Shown here: piece by piece, positions 6,974-10,654 of the stretch
Layout of the letters: each line of letters starts with the position of its first letter
Position numbering within the stretch: the first letter of the stretch is position 1
Assembly (NCBI GenBank): GCA_900555805.1
Contig: USMJ01000017.1
Coordinates: 1-10,654 of the forward strand
Source: an uncultured Oscillospiraceae bacterium
GTDB taxonomy: Bacteria; Bacillota; Clostridia; Oscillospirales; Acutalibacteraceae
Reading direction: 5' to 3'
Length of the DNA: 10,654 bases
Notes under the pieces: generated by a model
What the model was told of the DNA's origin: nothing
The model's database searches: none
The model's input: only the letters and a program-made list of their open reading frames with translations
Program-made: the position numbers and the translations under genes

Positions 6974-7031
6974 ACCTCACAATCGAACTTTGTGTGTCAT
7001 ATATTATAATGACCGATATTGATTGTGAGGT
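6974..7031 (+). promoter_or_regulatory. Inverted repeat burying the DUF3343 ribosome binding site (possible terminator or leader switch)
   Basis: ACCTCACAATC (6974-6984) and GATTGTGAGGT (7021-7031) are perfect 11-base complements. Between them GTCAT (6996-7000) and ATGAC (7009-7013) form an almost concentric inner stem. The right arm contains most of GAGGTG (7027-7032), the ribosome binding site 6 bases before the TTG start at 7039. A transcript arriving from upstream would therefore hide that site. The right arm is followed by TGTTTTGTTT, so the same hairpin might also terminate transcription of the upstream operon, although its 36-base interior is large for a terminator. As DNA, the two arms would flank the -10 box at 7005-7010 like an operator. 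Confidence 0.5.
7005..7010 (+). promoter_or_regulatory. Possible -10 box for the DUF3343-aminotransferase pair
   Basis: A perfect TATAAT lies within the dyad interior. No good -35 box is seen at 16-18 bases upstream (the 17-base position reads ATCGAA), and there is no TG for an extended -10. If used, the start near 7016 would leave the left arm of the dyad untranscribed and the ribosome binding site free. AT-rich sequence here makes a chance match plausible. Confidence 0.35.
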
Positions 7032-7038
7032 GTTTTGT

Positions 7039-7266
7039 TTGAATAATTATTATATTAAGTTCGGTTCGGTGACCTACGCTCAGCTGGCTCAGGAGACGCT
7101 GAGAAGAAACGGAATTCGCTCGAGGGTCGGCAAAAATACAAATCCGAACCGTAAGCAGGGCTGCAATTATGCGTTGTTTATTGACGGCGACGCTCAGACG
7201 GCGTACCGCATAATTATGCGCGAAAATATAAAAAATCTCGGGCTTGAAAGGGGCATGGGACGATGA
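7039..7266 (+). CDS. DUF3343 protein, putative Se/S carrier-like family
   Basis: The small protein (75 residues from TTG at 7039) matches what I know of DUF3343 (Pfam calls this the Se/S carrier-like family). It has an N-terminal YYIKFGSVTYA strand-helix, a helix with LRRNGI, and the conserved glycine-cysteine segment K-Q-G-C-N-Y-A-L-F-I-D-G-D around the single Cys42. I chose TTG because GAGGTG (7027-7032) sits 6 bases before it. The frame is open back to a GTG at 6994, but that extension would run through the -10 box and ribosome binding site and gives non-family sequence. The stop overlaps the next gene by ATGA, so translation is coupled. Members are often next to cysteine-desulfurase-like enzymes, and a role in carrying sulfur or selenium on the cysteine is proposed for the family, not shown here. 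Confidence 0.75.
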   Translation: MNNYYIKFGSVTYAQLAQETLRRNGIRSRVGKNTNPNRKQGCNYALFIDGDAQTAYRIIMRENIKNLGLERGMGR

Positions 7267-8411
7267 TATATCTCGACAACGCCGCCACAACGAGCCCGAA
7301 ACCGCAGCAGGTCATTTTAGCCGCCAACAACGGAATGCTCATGAGCGCAAACCCCGGCAGGAGCGGCCACGATATGTCCATGAGGGCGTCAAAGCAGGTG
7401 TTCGAGGTCAGGCGGAAACTCGCCGATTTCTTCGGCTGCCCGTCGCCTGAAAATGTCGTTTTCACCCAGAACTGCACGCAGGCGCTGAACACGGCGATAA
7501 GAGGGTTGACCGTCAGGGGCGACCATGTCATAACCTCTTGCCTCGAACACAACAGCGTGGTCAGGGTGCTCGAAAGACTGAAACAAGAGGGGCGAATAAC
7601 CTACGATGTCGCTGTCGTCTACCCCGGTGACAGGCAGAAAACCGTCAATTCGTTCCGCTCGCTGATAAAAAGCAACACGGCGATGATCGTCTGCACCCAC
7701 GCGTCGAACGTGTTCGGAAACATTTTGCCTATACAGGAAATAGGCAAGCTCGCACAGCTTCACGGGCTGAAATTCATAGTCGACGCGGCGCAGTCGGCAG
7801 GAACAGTCGAAATCGACATGAAAAAAATCGGAATAACCGCGCTTTGCCTGCCCGGACATAAAGGATTATACGGCGCTATGGGTACGGGCGCATTACTGCT
7901 TGCGGACGGTTTAAATATCGAACCGTTGATTTTCGGAGGAACGGGAAGCGAGTCAATGAAGATAACGCAGCCTGATTTTCTGCCGGATAGGCTCGAATCG
8001 GGAACGCTGAATCTTCCCGGTATAATGAGCGTCGGAGCGGGGATAGACTTCGTAAGCGGAACAGGCGTCAAAAAAATTCACGAATACGAAATGAATTTAT
8101 GCTCGGAACTTTACAATTATCTGTATAATAGTAACTTATCGGAAGTGTATTCCGAATTTTCGCCGGAAGATTCGGTCGCGACCGTGGCTTTCAATGTCAA
8201 GGGACTTCACAGCGAAGAGGTCGCAAGACGGCTGAACGACGACGGAATATGCGTCAGAGCAGGGTATCACTGTTCATATCTCGCTCATAAGTATATGGGC
8301 ACCGAGGAAAACGGAGCCGTCAGAGTCAGCGTGGGCGTATTTAATCGAAAAAGTGAGATAAAAAAACTCATAAATTCAGTCAATAAAATTGAAAAACAGC
8401 GATTTATATGA
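7263..8411 (+). CDS. Cysteine desulfurase-like class V aminotransferase (EF2568-like)
   Basis: This PLP enzyme of 382 residues has the fold type I layout of NifS/SufS-like cysteine desulfurases. It starts with IYLDNAATTSPKP. His96 in LEHNS stacks on the cofactor, Asp174 and Gln177 are in DAAQS, Lys200 in PGHKG forms the PLP Schiff base, Cys337 lies in RAGYHCS at the position of the persulfide cysteine, and Arg354 in VRVS fits the substrate-carboxylate arginine. The LPGHKGLYG segment and overall length suit the family typified by E. faecalis EF2568, which in some genomes is linked to selenium-dependent molybdenum hydroxylases; no such genes are in this window. A housekeeping IscS/SufS would normally sit with iscU or suf genes, also absent. 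It overlaps the DUF3343 gene by ATGA, and GGGG (7250-7253) precedes the start. The likely activity is removal of S (or Se) from cysteine (or selenocysteine). Confidence 0.85.
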   Translation: MIYLDNAATTSPKPQQVILAANNGMLMSANPGRSGHDMSMRASKQVFEVRRKLADFFGCPSPENVVFTQNCTQALNTAIRGLTVRGDHVITSCLEHNSVVRVLERLKQEGRITYDVAVVYPGDRQKTVNSFRSLIKSNTAMIVCTHASNVFGNILPIQEIGKLAQLHGLKFIVDAAQSAGTVEIDMKKIGITALCLPGHKGLYGAMGTGALLLADGLNIEPLIFGGTGSESMKITQPDFLPDRLESGTLNLPGIMSVGAGIDFVSGTGVKKIHEYEMNLCSELYNYLYNSNLSEVYSEFSPEDSVATVAFNVKGLHSEEVARRLNDDGICVRAGYHCSYLAHKYMGTEENGAVRVSVGVFNRKSEIKKLINSVNKIEKQRFI

Positions 8412-8417
8412 TATGAT
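8389..8417 (+). promoter_or_regulatory. Promoter for cdaA-cdaR inside the 3' end of the desulfurase-like gene
   Basis: TTGAAA (8389-8394) and TATGAT (8412-8417) are 17 bases apart and match the consensus at 5 of 6 positions each. The -35 lies within the last codons of the upstream gene and the -10 just after its stop. Transcription would begin near 8424, giving a leader of about 58 bases before the cdaA ATG. I see no clear hairpin or riboswitch in that leader. Confidence 0.65.
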
Positions 8418-8481
8418 ATATTCAGGTATAAATGAAACATAAAATTTTTGCTAACGATAAAAATAACGGCAGGTGAGACGG

Positions 8482-9330
8482 ATGCAAGGAGCATTTTCGG
8501 AGTTTTTTAAAAATATTGTAAGTTTATTTGCATCAATCACGGTCTTTGATATTTTGGATATTTGCCTTGTTGCCTTTATAGTATATAACGCGATAAAGTT
8601 TATCAGACAGACAAGAGCGTTTCAGCTCGTCAAGGGTATAGTTTTGCTTTTGATCGTCTACGGCGCGGTCAGGCTTCTTAATATGCAGGCGAGTTCATAT
8701 ATCATGAGCCGTGTCTTTAATGATGTTGTACTCGTACTTTTGCTGTTGTTCCAGCCTGAGATTCGACACGTTCTTGAAAGCATGGGCAGAAAAAGGATCA
8801 GCTTCAATAACGGCGGAATCAGCGAAACGGAAGAAGCGAGCGACGCGATTATGGCTGTATGCAAAGCCTGCTCCGATATGAGCGACAAAAAGATCGGCGC
8901 GCTTATCGTCTTTGAAAAGGACACGCTTTTGGGTGAGATCATAAACACAGGCAGTAAAATCGACGCTCTCGTCACCGAAGAGCTTATAGAGAATATATTC
9001 TATCCGAAAGCTCCGCTGCATGACGGCGCGGCTGTCATCAGCGGTAACAGAGTTGTTGCCGCAGGATGCATTTTGCCGCTGACACAGAATTCGCTTTCAA
9101 GCGAACTCGGAACAAGACACAGAGCCGCCGTCGGCATGAGCGAGCAGGGCGATTCAATGGTCGTCGTAGTCAGCGAAGAAACGGGCGCAATTTCCGTCGC
9201 GAGCCACGGAATGCTCAAGCGCGGAATATCTCCGGGCGAGCTTCGTGAAAGGCTGATGAATTATCTCATGCCCGAAAGTCAAAACGACACTTCTTTCCTC
9301 AAAAAGCATTTCGGAGGTAAGAAAAAATGA
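8482..9330 (+). CDS. cdaA: Membrane-bound diadenylate cyclase CdaA
   Basis: CdaA (DacA) makes cyclic di-AMP from two ATP at the cytoplasmic face of the membrane; c-di-AMP controls potassium/osmolyte balance and wall homeostasis in Firmicutes. The 282-residue protein has three N-terminal membrane segments (about 24-40, 50-66 and 78-92) and a DAC domain (about 105-265). The DAC domain has the hallmarks GALIVFE (139-145), the DGA motif in LHDGAAVIS (179-187) and GTRHRAAVG (210-218), both needed for catalysis. I start at ATG 8482, since AGGTGA (8471-8476) lies 5 bases before it; a GTG at 8473 in the same frame would overlap that site and add three residues. It overlaps cdaR by ATGA. The cdaA-cdaR pair, commonly followed by glmM, is the conserved Firmicute arrangement. 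Confidence 0.96.
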   Translation: MQGAFSEFFKNIVSLFASITVFDILDICLVAFIVYNAIKFIRQTRAFQLVKGIVLLLIVYGAVRLLNMQASSYIMSRVFNDVVLVLLLLFQPEIRHVLESMGRKRISFNNGGISETEEASDAIMAVCKACSDMSDKKIGALIVFEKDTLLGEIINTGSKIDALVTEELIENIFYPKAPLHDGAAVISGNRVVAAGCILPLTQNSLSSELGTRHRAAVGMSEQGDSMVVVVSEETGAISVASHGMLKRGISPGELRERLMNYLMPESQNDTSFLKKHFGGKKK

Positions 9331-10598
9331 AAACGAATAAGAAAAAAATAAGTCTTCACGGACTTTTTATGAATAACAAATTTGTTCTTGCCTTTTCTAT
9401 TCTTCTCGCGGTTGTCATCTGGGGCGCGGCTTCAATGACGGTCGCTCCCGAGGACACAAGAGTTATAGAACACGTCAAGGTCACGATAGATGAAAACGAA
9501 GACTCCGGATATAAAATCTTCGGCTATCAGGATACCTATGTCGATGTCACCGTTAAAGGCAGAAGATATCTTATTTCCGCAGGCGCGCTCTCAGCGGAGG
9601 ACATCTCCGTCGTCGCCAAGGGAAAATATGTCGACTATTCGGGAAAGCAGACGCTTAATCTCACGGCTACCGTCAAAGGCAACAATGATGTAAAAATTAC
9701 CGATCTGTCGGAAACCTCGATAGCTGTCTATTATGACACGCCGAAAACCGCGGTTTTCCCTGTTGAGGTCAAACTCAACTCGACATCCGAAACAGTGCCG
9801 TCGGGCTATACAAGTCTTGACCCGATAGCGTCACTTAGCAATGTCACGGTAACGGGTCCGGCAACCGAAATAAATAAGATACAGAAAGTTGTCGCCGAGG
9901 TCAGCCTTGATTACTCTCTGACGGAAACGACCGCTCTTGAAGCGGAACTTAAAGCCGTGACGGATAAGGGCACGGAAGCGAAATACGTTTCGTTTGTCGA
10001 TGATGTTTCGAATTTCACAGTAACTATCCCTGTTTCGAAGATAATCGAAATGCCGGTTTCGGTCAGATATCTGAATATGCCCGAATATTATAACGACAAT
10101 ATGTTCGAGGTCAACTTCTATCCAAAGACCGTCAAGGTCGCAGCCGCTCAGAGCGTACTTGACGAAATGCAAAGCCTGATTATCGGTACGATCGACTTCA
10201 AAACTTTGACCAACAAAAACAACAAGTTCACATTCTCACTCAGCGACATTGAGGAAGTCAAAATTGTTGACAGCGCCGAGAACGTCAATGTGACAGTGAA
10301 CTGTTACCCGATGTCAAAGAAGAAATTCAGCGTTCAGGCGGCGAATGTAACATTTTTGAACATAGACGAAGGACATTCCGCTTCGCTTGTCGATAAGAAT
10401 ATATCGAGCATTCAGCTTATCGGCCCGTCGGCGTCGCTGAAGAGCCTTGACGCCGAAACTCAGCTGTTCGCGAAGATAGACCTTTCGGGCGCGACAGAGG
10501 GAATCAGGGACTACAAGGCGGACATCTATATCAAAGACGATAACCGTTGCTGGGTATACGGTGAGTATACCGTCAGGGTAAGAATATCTAAAAACTGA
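9327..10598 (+). CDS. cdaR: YbbR-domain protein CdaR, regulator of CdaA
   Basis: CdaR is an extracytoplasmic protein anchored by one N-terminal helix. In Bacillus and Listeria it binds CdaA and tunes its activity. The 423 residues contain a basic N-terminus, one membrane segment (about 17-37, with VVIWGAAS) and four YbbR-like repeats at about 45-136, 141-236, 239-326 and 332-421. Each repeat starts with a strand of the type FPVEVKL or MPVSVRY and contains a V-x-V-x-G/A-type turn such as VTVTGP (173-178) or IQLIGP (362-367). No signal peptidase site is evident, so it stays membrane anchored. GGAGGT (9313-9318), 8 bases before the ATG, gives a strong start within the end of cdaA. The length is slightly below that of the B. 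subtilis protein, but the frame is complete and nothing suggests truncation. Confidence 0.93.
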   Translation: MKTNKKKISLHGLFMNNKFVLAFSILLAVVIWGAASMTVAPEDTRVIEHVKVTIDENEDSGYKIFGYQDTYVDVTVKGRRYLISAGALSAEDISVVAKGKYVDYSGKQTLNLTATVKGNNDVKITDLSETSIAVYYDTPKTAVFPVEVKLNSTSETVPSGYTSLDPIASLSNVTVTGPATEINKIQKVVAEVSLDYSLTETTALEAELKAVTDKGTEAKYVSFVDDVSNFTVTIPVSKIIEMPVSVRYLNMPEYYNDNMFEVNFYPKTVKVAAAQSVLDEMQSLIIGTIDFKTLTNKNNKFTFSLSDIEEVKIVDSAENVNVTVNCYPMSKKKFSVQAANVTFLNIDEGHSASLVDKNISSIQLIGPSASLKSLDAETQLFAKIDLSGATEGIRDYKADIYIKDDNRCWVYGEYTVRVRISKN

Positions 10599-10617
10599 CC
10601 TCTTTGAGGAAAAATAG

Positions 10618-10650
10618 GGCAGGGGTACGCATTTCATGCGTACCCCTGCC
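10618..10650. repeat. Perfect 15-bp palindromic hairpin after cdaR (dispersed repeat or terminator)
   Basis: Bases 10618-10632 and 10636-10650 are perfect complements around a three-base loop (ttc). The stem is GC-rich, built on CAGGGGTACGCAT. It begins 20 bases after the cdaR stop. The four bases after it (gcaa) are not a T tract, and the window then ends, so a terminator cannot be confirmed. A run of A precedes it (10610-10614), which on the minus strand would be TTTTT after the hairpin, so it could end a minus-strand transcript from the right. The high perfection also fits the short palindromic repeats scattered in some Clostridia. A weak CCTC/GAGG hairpin (10599-10609) lies just before it. 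Confidence 0.6.
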
Positions 10651-10654
10651 GCAA

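Noticed and set aside
6994..7038. N-terminal extension of the DUF3343 protein from a GTG, adding a C-E-V-F-C segment
   Set aside because: It would run through the -10 box and the ribosome binding site that perfectly serves the TTG at 7039, and the added residues do not fit the family.
7389..7859. Minus-strand open frame of 156 codons inside the desulfurase-like gene
   Set aside because: It is a shadow of a well-supported PLP enzyme. Its translation is Arg-rich and resembles no family known to me.
8473..8481. GTG start adding three residues to CdaA
   Set aside because: The GTG overlaps the AGGTGA ribosome binding site that is correctly spaced for the ATG at 8482, and nothing suitable lies before the GTG.

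Overview
The window looks like a piece of chromosome from a gram-positive Firmicute, probably an anaerobic Clostridia member of the gut type (Oscillospirales or a relative). This rests on the cdaA-cdaR gene pair, strong AGGAGG-type ribosome binding sites, frequent AGA (Arg) and ATA (Ile) codons, a Bacillus-type SDR enzyme as mannonate oxidoreductase, and a DUF3343 plus class V aminotransferase pair. The standard genetic code fits throughout. I see no tRNA, rRNA, CRISPR array, insertion sequence or integrase.

Left part (1-1736). The 3' part of an unrecognised multi-pass membrane protein ends at 521. It faces a minus-strand gene (681-1442) for a secreted protein with short Asn/Gly-rich repeats, an Ig-like domain and a hydrophobic tail. 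Two hairpins, one per strand, separate the converging genes. The 294-bp divergent region 1443-1736 holds a promoter for each side and several small palindromes.

Centre (1737-6880). This is a five-gene plus-strand operon, uxuA-uxuB(SDR type)-uxaC-kdgK-eda. Together the genes encode the complete cytoplasmic route from D-glucuronate to pyruvate and glyceraldehyde 3-phosphate: isomerisation to fructuronate (UxaC), reduction to mannonate (UxuB), dehydration to 2-keto-3-deoxygluconate (UxuA), phosphorylation (KdgK) and aldol cleavage (Eda). No transporter, glucuronidase or regulator lies in the window. Genes overlap or are closely spaced (ATGA at uxuA/uxuB, 2 bp at uxaC/kdgK, 14 bp at kdgK/eda, 65 bp at uxuB/uxaC), so one transcript from the promoter at 1674-1702 is likely.

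Right part (6881-10654). A 158-bp gap carries two dyad structures. The second (6974-7031) places the ribosome binding site of the next gene inside an 11-bp inverted repeat. Then come a small DUF3343 protein (putative Se/S carrier family) and, overlapping by ATGA, a cysteine-desulfurase-like PLP enzyme. A promoter in the last codons of that enzyme gene leads into cdaA (diadenylate cyclase) and cdaR (YbbR-repeat regulator), again joined by ATGA. The window ends in a perfect 15-bp hairpin; the glmM gene that often follows cdaR is not visible.

Most of the window is well-understood metabolism and housekeeping signalling. The least explained items are the dyad that buries the DUF3343 ribosome binding site, the repeat-rich secreted protein, the dyads in the divergent control region, and the two compact palindromic or stem-forming units at 6893-6955 and 10618-10650. 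I did not find a convincing wholly new multi-gene system.
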